A DNA stretch of 64,000 nt from Callorhinus ursinus (GCF_003265705.1 NW_020312817.1:32265820-32329819); one strand, 5' to 3'. Shown: positions 1 through 14,507, counted from the first letter of the stretch. Numbers and translations: made by a program. Notes: generated by a model not told the origin, from the sequence alone.

Positions 1-186
1 TGGTAAGTTAAGGGCACTTTTCTGATTTGTCATTTTAAACGAATTTCTTGGTCTCTAAGAACTATATACTAGAAATTCTGTACTAGCTAAGTACTGAACA
101 AATTTACTGATAATGACTTAGGAGTGAAGCCCAATTAATTAAAAAAGTAGTACTAATTTGTTAGGTATAAATCCCAGACAAAAGAT

Positions 187-371
187 CAGTGGTTCTCAAT
201 CTTGGCTACACATTGCAATCCCCCTGGAAAGCTTTAAAAAAAAAAAAAAAATACTGATTCTTAGTGCCAGTACCAGTCTAATTCAAGTGTGGGCGGGGTA
301 TATAGGTAGGTTGTTTGTTTTTTTTTAAGCTTCCCAGGGGATCATACTGTATAGTCAGGATTGAAACCCTG
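187..371. repeat. hAT-Charlie non-autonomous DNA transposon (MER58-like)
   Basis: The element begins CAGTGGTTCTCAATCTTGGC and ends with its diverged inverted complement (TGAAACCCTG). AGCTTTAAAAA near the start and AAGCTTCCCAGGGG near the end form the usual internal symmetry. Length (185 bp) and termini fit the palindromic hAT-Charlie group. The family name is from memory and not certain. Confidence 0.6.
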
Positions 372-970
372 TTGAAGATACTTTCCAATTTATAACATTC
401 TTGAAAATAGGAACAAGCATTTTCCTATAGAAAAAAATTCTATAAATCATGAATAACTTCTTAAACTCACAAAAGCCTGTTAAATGCAAATGTATCTGAG
501 ATTAGAAACTAAGCATCTACAACAATCTTCTATGAAGAAAAGCCTTGCATTCTAGCTTGAAATGCTTGCAATACATCTTTTTTGGTCAAAGCTTCCTCTC
601 CTGAGGGCTACAGCCGAAGCTCATGGGCAGCACAAGACCAGGTGGGACCTCTGGCTCCCTTTCGTCACCTAGCAATCTTCAAACAAGAAGGCATGTAGTG
701 TACTTCTTCCTCCTCTCCACCTTGTGAAGGCAGCAGAAACAAAACAGCAAGCGTCATGGTGACTGTCTTCACCACCTCAAAGGTGGAGCTGGCCAGGGCA
801 AGGTGTGGAGCTGGGCTGAGTGGGAGGGTCTATGTAGCAGCACTAAGGGGTTGGCCAGTTTCCTTACCTCTCTGTCCTCACCACAAAGCTTCCCGTGACC
901 ACTTTTGCCCATTCTGTGGTCATCTTTGTGTAAACTTCCACAGCACTGTGTCTTCACCACTCATTTAGCA

Positions 971-1175
971 TTTTGCTGAGCCCTTATGTATCTTCTCTGA
1001 TAAAGCTTGCAATCTTACTGAGAGTGAAAAATAAACATAGTACAAAGAGAATCATGGCATTTAACAATGGTTAAAGCACTGAACTATGATTTTCTTTGTA
1101 CTATGATTATTTTTCATCTCTCAGTAAGATTATGAGCTTTACCAGAGAAGATGTGATGTATAAGTGCTTGGCAAG
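971..1175. repeat. Long imperfect inverted repeat (hairpin)
   Basis: The left arm, about 971-1055, and the right arm, about 1085-1175, are inverted complements with only scattered mismatches. Matching blocks include AATCTTACTGAGAG against CTCTCAGTAAGATT and CATAGTACAAAG against CTTTGTACTATG. The loop is about 30 nt. It may be a palindromic MITE of an unidentified family. On the SOS1 transcript it would fold into a stem of roughly 85 bp. Confidence 0.8.
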
Positions 1176-2859
1176 GAAAGAGATATGCAACAGATACTGG
1201 CTGATTAATTAATTATGGTTTTAAAGTAAACTGTTTTGAAAGACAAAACTATAAGAAGCAAAAAAGCACTATTATAACTGATCAAAAATTGTAATTGAAC
1301 TTTGCCTTTTAAAAAACTTAGGCAATGGAATTTTCTGCCGTGTAGAGTGGAGTATGTTCAGATGACGTAAGAATGTAGGCCCAGCAGCGCTTTCCTGACA
1401 GGCTCTGAGGACGTAGGAACTCTCAGTGGGCAACACAGTGGGCAAGCTGGGAGCTCCGCTGACCCCCACAGCCCTAGCAGGTCTGTTAAGCAGAGGTGGG
1501 TCATCAGCACCTGAGGACCTTGACGACACAAAGGCCACGGGTAAGTTTTAAGTAAGGGACTGAGCTTACAGATGGTTTTATATCATGCTGGCTTCTCTGA
1601 TTTCAAAATCAGTTATTTTCAGTATTTACTAAGAGGTAAGGGAATAGTAACAGGAATTTTCTTTATCACAAAGAAAGCGAAATTGAGAAAACCCTCCAAG
1701 CTAAGCTTGCAAAGCCTAACTTCTGGAACGGTGGTTTCTCCACCTTCCAGCTGTTGAATACTGTTCCCCTGCCACGTAGGGACAGGGCACTGCATCCAGA
1801 ATGATTCCTTCTTCCCTCTGTGACTAACTGCTTTAAAGATTCAGCACTAGTAGGCAAGGTTAATGTGCTTATCTCTTGTTTTTCCCACCTCTTCCATTTT
1901 TAGCTACTTTTTAAACTGAGAGAAGTAGAATTTGCAACTGATAGCTTTCATGCGATTTCAATAATTTATTTATGCAGGAATCTTTATAATATAGACCATA
2001 GCTATGTGCACTAAGGAAAAAAAACCCTGCAAACAGTTAAACAGGTCAGAATTAATAATGATTTTAGGTTGGGTATACTGCAAAAAGTGCTGGTCTTATT
2101 AATTTTAGAGGGTTTATGAATTGGGGAAAATAAGTGGAATTTTTGTTTTTTCACCTGGTGTTTATTTGAACTTACCAAAAATATCTGGTAGCTTAATATG
2201 TATATAACATGCCCCATAATCCCCAGTAGCCAAATAAAGCCAAGATGTAGTAATTCTCAAAACAAACACACTTTAGGTGGTAAAAAGACAAGACAAACTG
2301 CTGGGTAACTATGAATGTATGTACAACACAGGAATAAATAAATAGGATTCTGGGGACCAAATCTCAAAATAATACACCTCCAAAAATAATTTTAAGTCAA
2401 TTTTTGTCAAAAAGTTAGATTGTCTAAGTTGGAAGAAACCCTAAAAATCTAGCTGGATCCCCAGAAGGCACAGAAAGTCTTTTATCTAAAGTTCACTAGC
2501 AGACTGAGATCCCAAACTGGATTCCTAACTCCTAGGTCACCCGCTTCTCGACCTCCTTCCCCACAGTAACGACACGCTGTCTCTCAGGATTGGATTCTTG
2601 TTCTCTCAGATACCAGCATAGGACTTGATCTGCACACTGAGCTTAGACAGCCAATGGGAAGAGCACATGGAAGTGGCTGAGAGGGGTAAAGGTGATGGGA
2701 TTCAAGTTTTGATTTAAACCTGAACAAACGGAAAGAGGTCGTGTGTTCGTAGAGCTCTAAAGCTCCACGTGGAATTGACTAGAAAATGAGTGGAAGCAGG
2801 GTGACCTACATATCAAAGGCAGCCTCTTCAAAGGGCTGGAGCTGAGCTGTAGTGTTTGG

Positions 2860-3165
2860 AAGTCACTAGCCATATGTGGATTAATAAGCACGTGAATGTG
2901 GCTAGTCTGAGTTGAGGTGTGCTATAAGTGTGAAACGCATACTGGATTTGATGATTTAGAACAAAAAAGAGAATGCCAAATAGCTCAATAAATTTTTATC
3001 TTGAGTTCATGTTGCAATGATAATACTGCAATTTAACACACTAAGTTAAATAAAATATATTATTAGAATTAATTTCACCTAATTCTTTTTGCTTTTTTAA
3101 ATGTGGCTATAGAATACTTAAAGTACACATGTGGCTCACATTATATTTCTACTAGACAGCACTGA
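2860..3165. repeat. Old hAT-type DNA element (family uncertain)
   Basis: The segments ACTAGCCATATGTGG, GAATGTGGCTAGT and, near the end, GTGGCTATAGAATAC and CTAGACAGCACTGATCT match the widespread mammalian element with CACATGTGGCTAGTGG and a GACAGCAC terminus. An AT-rich middle separates them. I do not recall the family name with certainty. Confidence 0.45.
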
Positions 3166-3760
3166 TCTAGAAATAAGAAAGGAAGGAGGAACAGTATGCA
3201 GTCTGTGAGATCTGTACGGCTGGGCTTGAAAGCACAGGCGGCGTATTAGTGGGCGCTATGCGGCATCCCCCAGGTGGTATAGACTGAGAAAGGGTTAATA
3301 GGAGTTTAAATTGGATACTTGGTGCAAAATTTGAAACCTACAGACTTTGGTGGAAAGGGAATGATGTACTGAGTAGTATTCAAATATAATAATTTTGGAG
3401 GCAGCATTTAAAGCACTGGACTGACAATCCTTGCAGATTTTAGGAGTTCTCTTTGTCTCCTCTAGGTAAGAGGAATGCATGTTAAATTCACCCGTTGAAA
3501 ACAAATGCGCAAATCAAGTTTAAATTACCAATTTCGTCACCAGGCCTTGTGGTAAAGTATAATAAATTTAAAGAGGGCTATTCCAACAGGTTTTTGAAAC
3601 TCGTAAGTTGCTGGAGTTTAGAATTTGCTTTATATTTTTATAATATCTTTTGAAATGGTATTTGTCTACAAATTTACAAAAAATAAAAAAGTTATACAGA
3701 TTCTTTTTCACCTCTAGCACATATAATACTAACAATTACTTTAAAGCACTTAAAATGTTA

Positions 3761-5452
<1,692 letters not shown>

Positions 5453-5666
5453 CTAAAATAAATGCAAAGAAATAAACAATTATTAAATATTTTAAATGCA
5501 GCTTGAAATTCACAAAAGTAACTTAAGAAAACATTTAACAACATAAGAAAAGCTGAGTTATTTTTAGCTTTATTTTCCTTTATCTCCTCTATGAAATAAA
5601 CCTGCCTTTCATCAGCCGGTTTATAAACTTAATTAGAAAGATGTATCCTCAAATAATTCAACTTAC

Positions 5667-5839
5667 TTTGATATCTGATTCTACTCGTAAACAATAAGGC
5701 TGGTTTTGGTACTGCTGGATCTCTCCTGTTATTTCTGCTACTTTCCTCCTTTTGCTAAAGTTTATAAGCTCTTTTCCATGCCTTTTTAGGACCTCAGGGT
5801 TGCCTTCTTCTGTTTTCAAGATATTAGTTAGATAAATTC
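5667..5839 (-). CDS. SOS1: SOS1 exon 18 (residues 931-988, Cdc25 helical hairpin)
   Basis: This 173-nt exon has the acceptor ATCTTCTAG before GA ATT TAT CTA and the donor AAA/GTAAGT. It starts within codon 931 and ends on a codon boundary. The peptide starts [16 protein letters not shown], where L938 and E942 of the hairpin displace Mg and the P-loop contacts of Ras. It continues [16 protein letters not shown] and ends [10 protein letters not shown]. All key residues are intact. Confidence 0.98.
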
Positions 5840-6557
5840 CTAGAAGATATAATGAAATTATTTCAAGGATAAAAAAGGAACCAGCTAGTTCTTTTTCTTT
5901 GTCAGTAATTGTAGGCATATTACACTGCACTATCTCAATCACCATCACCAAAGATTTAAGGCACAGATTTCCATTTGATGAAAAACTAGCTAACTAAATA
6001 TCAAGAGAGATATTTTTATAAGTATCAAGTTCTTCTGTGACACTTAACTTTTATAAATACACGAGAAAAAGGGAGACCAAGTTTAACAAAATTTAAGAGC
6101 TTTATCAGGACGAGTAACCAATTTCCCATACCTCCAAAGCCATATGGTATTTGACATAAGTCACTGATCTGTTAAAGGAACTTGAACATTACCCCTCACT
6201 TAATAACACACATTTCTGGCCAAAGGAGAAAATGTTAAATTCATAGGATCATATTTTGTGCTTATTCAAAGGTTGTTAGGCTTTGTAAGTCAGAGGTAGT
6301 ACTGTTTGGATAGGCTTACTCGTGGGAAGGGGGAAGGATCTGCAAGCCTATCAAACACAGTATTGCATATAATTTATGTCTGTTCTGGTCTTCAGTACTT
6401 CTAGAATTAGTGGCAGTCTCCTAACTGAGCTCCTGTTTCCACATGACTGCAGGCTGTGCACTGGAGGAGGAGGAGAAGGACCCAAGTAACAGGCACTTTG
6501 GTTCTTTACATGGCCCTCTGGTGCCAGGAGCACCTTAGTTCCCTTCTGTTCTAGCAT

Positions 6558-6750
6558 AAAGGTTCTGGAGCCAACTCTGCTGCTTTCTACTTGTGTGGTC
6601 TTGTGCAAGTTGCTTAGCTTCTCTGTGCCTTGGTTTTCTCATCTGTAAAATGAGGATAGCAGGGTTGCTTTGAGAAATAAGTGAGTAAATTTATGTATAT
6701 GCTTAGAATAGGGCCTGATAAAAGTAAACACTTAGTTAGCTATGGCTCTG
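6558..6750 (+). repeat. MIR SINE
   Basis: The core matches MIR: ACTTGTGTGGTCTTGTGCAA, then TTTTCTCATCTGTAAAATGA, followed by GAGAAATAAGTGAGTAAAT and AGAATAGGGCCTGATA. The order is that of the MIR consensus in plus orientation. Confidence 0.85.
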
Positions 6751-6869
6751 ATTGTAGATGCTGTTGTTGCTAGTCTTGGCCTATTCTCTTAAGCTTCTGC
6801 CTTTTCCCCTAAAGTACTGACTGTGATGCTTTGGGGAAAGAAAAGGCTGTGTGTGAATATCTGAGTTCA

Positions 6870-8060
6870 TTCACCCAGTACACAAATACTGAGTCTCCGC
6901 TGTATGCCCAGCACTGCATTAGGTACTGCAGATACCAGGATGAACAAGACAAATAGTCCCTGATCTCAAGGAGTTCAGAGCTTTGAATGTGGGCTACAGT
7001 CCAATTCGGTAAGTACTATATTAGCGGTCATGCATAAGATGCTAGGAGAGCACGAAGGCATGCCTAACTCTGCCTTGGGCCGGTGGGAACAGAAAAAGCA
7101 TCACAGATGAAGTGATGTTTACAGTAAATCTCAAGTAAGGAGTGTGATGGAAGGGCATTCTAGGCAAAGCAGCAGTGCGTCTGAAGGCACTGGTTCGTGA
7201 CGAAGCCTGGCAGGCGTCCTCTGAGGCGGACTGTTGCACGGTATGGCCAGAGCGGACGGGTCTGGGGAGGGGGAGGCAGGGGACAGGGTATGAGGACAGA
7301 CATGGGCAAGGGGCTTGGTAGTCCGACTGCCCAGCACTACAGGCTGTGCACTGCAGAAGGAACAGAAGGAACAAAACAACACTTTCGTTCTGATCACAGT
7401 TCAGTGGCTCCAAAGGCTTTTGTGGTAGAGGCATATTTTCAAATACTACAATATTTGGCCATGTTCCTGAAAAGATTAAATGACTCAAACTCAGCAAACA
7501 AGTCAGCAATAATGAAACATGATAGACATCAATGCCTGTTTGCTTCTAAAAAGTATCCAGTTTTTAAGTATATTTGTTGGCTCTTTCTTAGCACCGAGGC
7601 TACTCTTGATTAGACACCCATAAGACAAATGTACCATGTATTCTCATATGCACAGGCTTTTCATCTGCCTGCCCCTTGGCTCTTTTACTTGCAGCCAGTT
7701 ATATTCTCACTACACTCTGTCGCGTGATGCACTGAGCTCAATGTTCAGTCTGACACACATACCCATACAGTACACATATTTCAGGGCAGTGGGACTCAAC
7801 TTTCCAGACTGGCCACATAGTGATGGCCCAACTGTGAAGGGTTTGTGGGCAGCAGCACCTGGATTGGATCATGAAGAGCCCTTTTTCAAAGAGCTTAATT
7901 TTTATTCACAGTTAGGAGAGTATTAGCAAATCTGCATTCTAGAAGGATTACTCTGGCTGTACTATGAAGCCAAATGTGTTAGAAGGAGTTCAGATTAGAA
8001 GCAGGATGAGCAGTTAGCAGGATGAATGTAGTCCTGGTGAGCTGATGAGGGCTGTCCGAG
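6870..8060 (+). repeat. Ancient interspersed repeat fragments (family not identified)
   Basis: The block has phrases typical of an old mammalian repeat: GCCCAGCACTGCATTAGGTA, AACAAGACAAATAGTCCCTG, GGAAGGGCATTCTAGGCAAA and GGATTACTCTGGCTG. A comparable set occurs at 43800-44300, and an antisense relative near 61.2 kb. I do not know the family name. Confidence 0.45.
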
Positions 8061-8749
8061 GGTCTACATGGATAGAGTGAAGTGTGCACGTATTTAAGGG
8101 ATAGACTCCACAACTAGTTAACTGGTCTGGGCAGAGGGCAGGGACGGGGTGGGTGGGAAGGAAGACTCAGCTCTGTGCCTGGCTGACTGACTGGGTGGTG
8201 GTGTAATGACTGCCACCGGGAACAAGGAGGATAATCAATTATGTGATGTAGCTGTTGAAAGTATACTTGAACGAAGTTGTAAAAATGCTTTCAAGTAGCA
8301 TTTTGGGAGAGCTCAGGGTAGAATCTGGAAATTATTTTATGACATATTAACGGCTAGTTAAAAGAATAAATGATCAAAGAGGTGGTATCCAAATTTTGTT
8401 GATCACACACAACCATCAGTAAAAAACGTTTAAAGCATGGATCCTATATATATAGTTTCTGAGTAAAAAAAGTAGTACAGATGTATACACAGACCTGAGT
8501 ATTATGTACTGTTGAACAGTAGATCATTTTACCTAGCCTGCTCTGGTGGCAGCTGTCTGGGGAAAGGGAGAGCAGAGCAGCACGGCACAAATAATGAAGT
8601 GGGGCAAGGTTTCACGTTGTTGCTGACGCCTTTTCCAGCCTTTCTAGGAAAAAGTGGCTGCTCAGGGTTCTGGGTTCATACTTCAATTGATACATTTCTG
8701 GTGATGCAACATTACATTTACTACATGGTAATATAATTTATTTTTCTGC

Positions 8750-8862
8750 TCCTTCAAGAGAGCTTCTTGAGGGTAAGACTGTGTTTTATTTGTCTCTTGA
8801 TTCTTGACACCTAGCCCTGGGCTTGGCATATAGAAGCATTCAACAATGTTTCTGAATGACTA
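8750..8862 (+). repeat. L2 LINE 3' end
   Basis: AGAGCTTCTTGAGGGTAAGA, CACCTAGCCCTGGGCTTGGC and CAACAATGTTTCTGAATGAC follow the L2 3' consensus in order. Confidence 0.75.
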
Positions 8863-9274
8863 AAAAGCAGCACATTATTTCAGAATAGAAGAGAAAGTAT
8901 TTGAAGAATAGCTCAGGATGCAAGAGACAGTCAATCCTAAAATGGCAGGAAACAAGAGTGGAGAGGAAGCAGACTGACAAGAAACAGAAGGAGGACACAA
9001 AACTAGAGCTGTGTGAAAGGAAAGAGCAAAGCCAGCACTCCAGACCTGGATGTTTGTGCAGGGAGGTGAGGCTTGGCTGAGGGAAGGATCCGCAGCCTTT
9101 CGCCTTAGAGGAAATGTCAGTACGCCTCTCTCTCTATCCATTCACAATGACCAGAACACTTTGGTAAATGCAGGAAAACTGAGATATAGACTCAGTTTGG
9201 GAAAGTGTCAGAAGGAGAAGTTACCGGACTTTTATTCTGTAAATGGTGTAGTGCCAGCAAAAGACCTGAATGAG

Positions 9275-9620
9275 AATTCTGGCAAGATGACAGAGGAAGT
9301 AAAAGTGTCAGATACTATCCCTGACCCTCCCATAGAGGGGGGGGTAAAAATCCACAAAAAGAGTCCCCAGGATTAAGGATAAGAGTCTGGAAGGAGTTTC
9401 TACAAGCTACCATATAGACGAGACAGTCAGGAAGCAGCAGCACCATCTGGCTCTCCCCTCTGGCCAGAACCATGAAAGGCCATTTGGCTAACCTCAGGAA
9501 CTAGGGAAGAACAAAGATCTTCCCAGAGCAGGAGAACTGACCTTGACACAGAAGAGGCTCAATAACCAGGAAGATAAGCAGAAATGGGCAGGAAGGCGGG
9601 CAGGTGAGCTGTCTGTACCT
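9275..9620 (+). repeat. Possible L1/HAL1 5' fragment
   Basis: GAATTCTGGCAAGATGACAG resembles the conserved start of old L1 5' regions. The downstream sequence is too diverged to confirm this. Confidence 0.3.
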
Positions 9621-9899
9621 ATCAAACTAGCTACATGTTTGTGTTCACTCACCAGATCACATGGCCGACCTTAAACACAATGGAATCATACTCTAAATAC
9701 AGGTCTGAAACTTTTTTTTCCCCACTTAGCATGTTATGAAGATCAGTTCTGTTAGTTCGTATGTCTGTGAGAGAGTACTTTAGGGAGTTCAGTCTGTGTG
9801 AATAAATGCTCACCAATCAGGGTGATGGGGTAGCGGGGCCACACAGGGAGTTGGGTGAACAGGCCCTCAAGTTTCTTTTCACCTCTCACAAGTGGTGAC

Positions 9900-10030
9900 C
9901 TATCACAAGTAGTGTGACCACAAGCTCGGTGAGCACAGGGAGGGACTATGTATTTTTCACTTTTTCTAAGCACCTGACATAGTCCCTGATATTTCATAGG
10001 TACTCAAGAAATATTTGACAGATTGAATGA
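9900..10030 (+). repeat. L2 LINE 3' end
   Basis: GAGCACAGGGAGGGACTATG, AGCACCTGACATAGTCCCTG and AGGTACTCAAGAAATATTTG followed by GAATGAATGA-like ends are an L2 3' signature. Confidence 0.7.
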
Positions 10031-10331
10031 AATGAGTATCAGGCCTACCCAGGTCCTTTCAAGGCTCCATTGTATGAACTCGCACCATAGTCACCACACT
10101 TCAAATACATCGACTTTAATGCATCTGCTTCTTGATCCTCTTTTTGTAAACTATTTTTAAATTGTTCGTTAACTCCTTATCAAAATTATCTTTACACTCT
10201 TTCCTCTATGAACTGTGAAAGGTCTGTGCATCTTCTGTAGTGCCCAGACAGGTGTAACATTTCTAACTTACAAGATATTATGTAAGATACATTCCATTTT
10301 AAAAATTAAATCTGACTGAATCTGTACTTTT

Positions 10332-10526
10332 TTTTTTTTAAAGATTTTATTGATTGAGAGAGAGAGAGAGGGAGAGAGCGAGCATGCACTGGGTGGGGGA
10401 CAGGGCAGAGGGAGAAGCAGGTTCTCCACTGAGCAGGGAGCCCAACACGGGGCTCGATCCCAGGACCCTGGGATCATGACCTGAGCCCAAGGCAGATGCT
10501 TAACCGACCAAGCCACCCAGGTGCCT
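10332..10526 (-). mobile_element. SINEC (carnivore tRNA-Lys SINE)
   Basis: The element lies in minus orientation: T-rich tail, AAGATTTTATTGATTGAGAG, a GA-rich stretch, then GCCACCCAGGTGCC. It is flanked by a perfect 16-bp target-site duplication, CTGAATCTGTACTTTT, at 10316-10331 and 10527-10542. Confidence 0.95.
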
Positions 10527-10879
10527 CTGAATCTGTACTTTTATAACTAAAAAAAAAAAAAGTTTTACCAGAAAGAGAAAATAAATAAACTCAATAATTT
10601 TACCAAGAATGTAGGTAGGGGGGGCAAAAAGTTCTCAGGAAAAAAATAATAATGATAAAAAGTAATACATGATATAGAAAACAAAAGAAGAGAGTAATTA
10701 CATTTAAGATTTTATCTTTTTGAAGTAAAAAGCAAAGTAAAACAAAGTAAAAATAGAAATGGGAAGATATATTGCAAATAGGAACAATTTAAAAAATAAT
10801 GTTTTTGTAGATATAACTACTAGCATTTTTAAAATAATGAAATGAGACAAGTGTGTAGCAGGAAATGGAAGTAGAAAAA

Positions 10880-12000
10880 AATTAAGGAAGAAATGAAAAT
10901 GTTACTAAAAAATTATATCCTACAAAAGATTCCAGGCCCAGATGGTTTTTCTGTTGGCCTACTTCAAAGTTTAAAGGCTAGGGGCGCCTGGGTGGCTCAG
11001 TTGTTATACGTTATACGTCTGCCTTCGGCTCAGGTCATGATCCCAGGGTCCTGGGATCGAGTCCCGCATTGGGCTCCCTGCTTGTGGCGGGACGCCTGCT
11101 TCTCCCTCTCCCACTCCCCCTGCCTGTGTTCCCTCTCTTGCTCTCTCTCTGTCAAATAAATAAATAAAATCTTAAAAAAAAAGTTCAAAGGCTAGATCAT
11201 TTCATGATATTCCAGAATAGAGTAAGATGGAAAGCTACTGAACTCATGTTATGAAGTAAATGTAACTATGATAACAAAAGCTGATAAATATAGCACAAAG
11301 AAAAATCACAGACCAATCTCATTTATGTAGATGGATATAAAAATCCTAATAAAAATGATAATGAATAGAATTCATTTGTACACTTAAAAGATCAATCTAC
11401 TATGAATAAATAAGGTTTAATATTAGTAAATAGGAAAGTTCAGCATTAGTAAACCTATAATTTTTATTTGCTAAGCAAGAAAAATTATTTTTCCCCCACT
11501 AAGAGGTGGCCAACTATTATAAAAGTAAATGTATTTGCTAACAAAAACCCAGAAGGTAACTATGAAAAGAAACTTTAACGTAATAAAAAGCATCTAATCA
11601 AGCAAATAGAATTATACCTATTCCCACTGAAACTGAAATTAAAACAGAGCTACTTATTTTTATCATTATTGTTTAATCTTTATTTGGGAAGGTATGACCA
11701 ATGCTATAAAGCCTAACACAGAAATAAGACCAAAGGAAGAGACATGATTAAATATTTAGAAAAGCCAAGGATATTAAAAATTCTTACAATTAAGGGTAAT
11801 TGATTATTAAAAAATGAATACCATTCAGAACCAAAAGTACCTAGGAAAAAGTTAAGTATCATAAATGTTCTTTCCAAATTAACTGATAGACTGTTCCAAC
11901 TATATTTTGGGGAATTACCACCCTCCATTATAAAGTTGAGACAAAATTGGCAAAGAAAATACTGAAGTGGCATTGAAGAACCAACTCTGTCATATATGAA
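10880..12000 (+). repeat. Old L1 ORF2 fragments, interrupted by a SINEC
   Basis: A reading frame gives KIPGPDGFS, the conserved L1 ORF2 reverse-transcriptase motif, and after the SINEC a segment reading PISLM-like and ILIKMIMNRI. Further on a YLG motif fits L1. The copy is heavily mutated and not functional. Confidence 0.65.
10981..11181 (+). mobile_element. SINEC
   Basis: The sequence begins GGGGCGCCTGGGTGGCTCAG and ends AAATAAATAAAATCTT plus an A tail. The target-site duplication AGTTTAAAGGCTA (10968-10980) and AGTTCAAAGGCTA (11182-11194) differs at one base. It is inserted into an old L1 fragment. Confidence 0.95.
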
Positions 12001-12012
12001 AACACTATAAAG

Positions 12013-12224
12013 CAAGGTTTCTTAGCCTTGGGCATTACTGACCTTTGGACTGGATAATTCTTTGTTGTCAGGGGCTGTCCTGTGTATTGTAGGATGTTAG
12101 CAACATTCCTGCCTTCTACCCACTAGAAGCCTCTAGCACCTCCCAATTAGAACAACAAAAAATGTCTCCAAACATTGCCAAATGTTCCCTGGGGGGCAAA
12201 AATTGCTCCTTGTTGAGAATCACA
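12013..12224 (-). repeat. MER20-like hAT-Charlie element
   Basis: GGATAATTCTTTGTTGTCAG, TCCTGTGTATTGTAGGATGT, AAAATGTCTCCAAACATTGC and AAATGTTCCCTGGGGGGCAA appear in the order of MER20 on the complementary strand. Length is about 212 bp. Confidence 0.8.
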
Positions 12225-13814
12225 GATTATAAAGTGCCAATCATTAAAAACTGGGGCACTTGTATAAGAAGTTAATGGGAAACAATATTTATTAAAGAAA
12301 GAGGTACCATATATAAATGGGATAAGGAAAATTACTCAATAAACCTGGGTCAACAAATGAACAATCTGGTGGAGAAATAAATTTGAAGATTTCATATATC
12401 TAAAAGAGACTTTGATTAAAGAGTTAAATATAATTTTAAAGGTCACATCATAAAGCTAGAAGAAAATATGACTGCAATATTAAATTACTAGACTGGAAGA
12501 ATTTTCTAAGGTTAGAAACAAAAATCATAATGGTAAACATGGACAGATTATAGAATTTTAAAATACTGTATATCAAAGAATAAAAATAAAAAGGCAGATT
12601 GGTAAAATATCTAGCTTGAGAAATTCCCAGCTAGATATACAGTATCTAGCTGGATTGGTTATCTAGCTCAAAAAAATATTCTCAAATATAGACAAAAGGC
12701 ATAAATCTGAAGATATTGATTATAACATTATTTAGGAAAGCAAAAAAGCTGGAAACTATGTATCTAATCGTAGAGCAATAGTTAAATAAACTGCCATACC
12801 AACTTTATGGAATATTATGTAGCCATTATAAATGACATTATGAAGACTAATAAAACATGACAATATACTTAAGATATGGTAAGTTAGAGAAATAAATAAT
12901 GTGTACATGTCATATAATTATGACTATATACAATGTGCATAGCAAAAAAGACGAGAAGTAAATACAAAAGTGGTTGGTTGTAAAGCCTGAACAAAAACTA
13001 TGGGGAAGTATGATATGTTAACTGAAAAAATATCAGGAGGTAACAATGTTATGTGCAGTATAACTTAAAGCTTTATGGAAAATATACAGCTGTAGATGAG
13101 GAGAAGGCTAGAAGTAAATATACCACATACTAAAAAAACATAAACCATAATATGTGTAAGAGAGATCATAATATTTGTAAGCATTCAAATATTATGAATC
13201 ATAATAGAATCATCAGAGCATATATACTGATATACATATATACATCTGAAGAATCATCAGAGCATATATACAAACAGAGAAAAGAAACCAGTTGTGAAAG
13301 AGATATTGAAGCTATGAAATAGAGGAAATCCGATGATGGAATGAGATAGAGGAACCTACACGAAGGGCGAAGCTTCGGATGGTACATGCTTCGGTCTTAA
13401 AGGAAGGAAAGGGTACTTCCTCTGGTGCAGAAGGACAAGAAAAAAGGGTAAAGTTTTGATGTGCAGAAGATGTGGGCTCAAAGGTGACTTTTAGCTCTGA
13501 AACTGTTTACAAGTAAGAGGATTATAAATATAAACGAGTATGGCCATACCTCTTCTGTAGAGTGTTTGGTCTATTAAAATTTAACAAAAAAGATTTCTAT
13601 GAATATAAAAGCACAAATCAGCTTTATATGATATCAAATGGCTGCCCAAGATGGAAATAAAAAAATGGAATGTATATTTTGGGCATGATCTTCAAACGTC
13701 CTAATAGAGTAAAATTCTACAGTGATTCAGGTGCTAATTATTTACTAAATAAGTATTTTCTGCTGGTATATCACATATATGTATATTCAGTCATTTAATA
13801 AGTGTTTTATTTTA

Positions 13815-13967
<153 letters not shown>

Positions 13968-14138
13968 CTACAATAAAAAAAATAATATTTAGGAAGCATA
14001 AGTTTACAAAAGGAATCACAGGTTTTGCTCCAAAATGCCAGGCTTAGAGTAGCCCAAACACAACAGTATCAGTCTGATTCTAAGAAATGATAATAACTGT
14101 TTCAAAGACACTGTCTTTATTGATCCTAGAACAAACTT

Positions 14139-14212
<74 letters not shown>

Positions 14213-14507
14213 CTGTTCTTATCAGTTTAGTATCTTGCAATTCCTTACACAATTATGAGAGCATTTAATTGTATATTACATACAAATAAAGTGCTGAAAG
14301 GTTTTTCATCTTCTAACCTAGCCTAGGACCTGTGAATGCATTTTAACGAGAATGCCTAATTTATAAAGTGCAACCAATTCAATACAAAATTTAGACAATT
14401 CCATCTTTTAAACTGTTACTGAAAAGACAGATGAGGCACTTAAAAATTAAAGACCACGATTATTAAAATCCTGATTGTTCATTTAAAAAACACCTACACA
14501 AACCTAC
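13968..14507 (-). other. SOS1: SOS1 intron 16 (540 nt)
   Basis: A short intron between two Cdc25 exons. About 69 nt of it is a compound (TG)n(GA)n tract at 14142-14210; the rest is unique AT-rich sequence. Confidence 0.95.
14142..14210. repeat. Compound (TG)n(GA)n microsatellite
   Basis: About 20 TG units followed by an interrupted GA run. The SOS1 transcript reads it as CU-rich then CA-rich, starting about 175 nt upstream of the exon 17 acceptor. Such tracts are known to bind PTB and hnRNP L; any effect here is inferred. Confidence 0.97.

Noticed and set aside
1..3700. Search for the next SOS1 exon after exon 20
   Set aside because: No segment matches the expected start of that exon with proper splice sites, so it must lie left of the window.
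7042..7613. Overlapping frames of 88-155 codons on both strands
   Set aside because: They fall in a GC-richer old repeat, overlap each other on opposite strands, and resemble no protein family.
9050..9376. 108-codon plus-strand frame
   Set aside because: Its 3' half matches the start of old L1-like elements and there is no splice or promoter context.
12600..12680. Clustered TATCTAGCT and inverted copies
   Set aside because: Short, AT-rich and irregular; no consistent arm length.
14016..14252. Frame with a Ser-Leu and His-Thr repeat
   Set aside because: It is the translated (TG)n(GA)n microsatellite.
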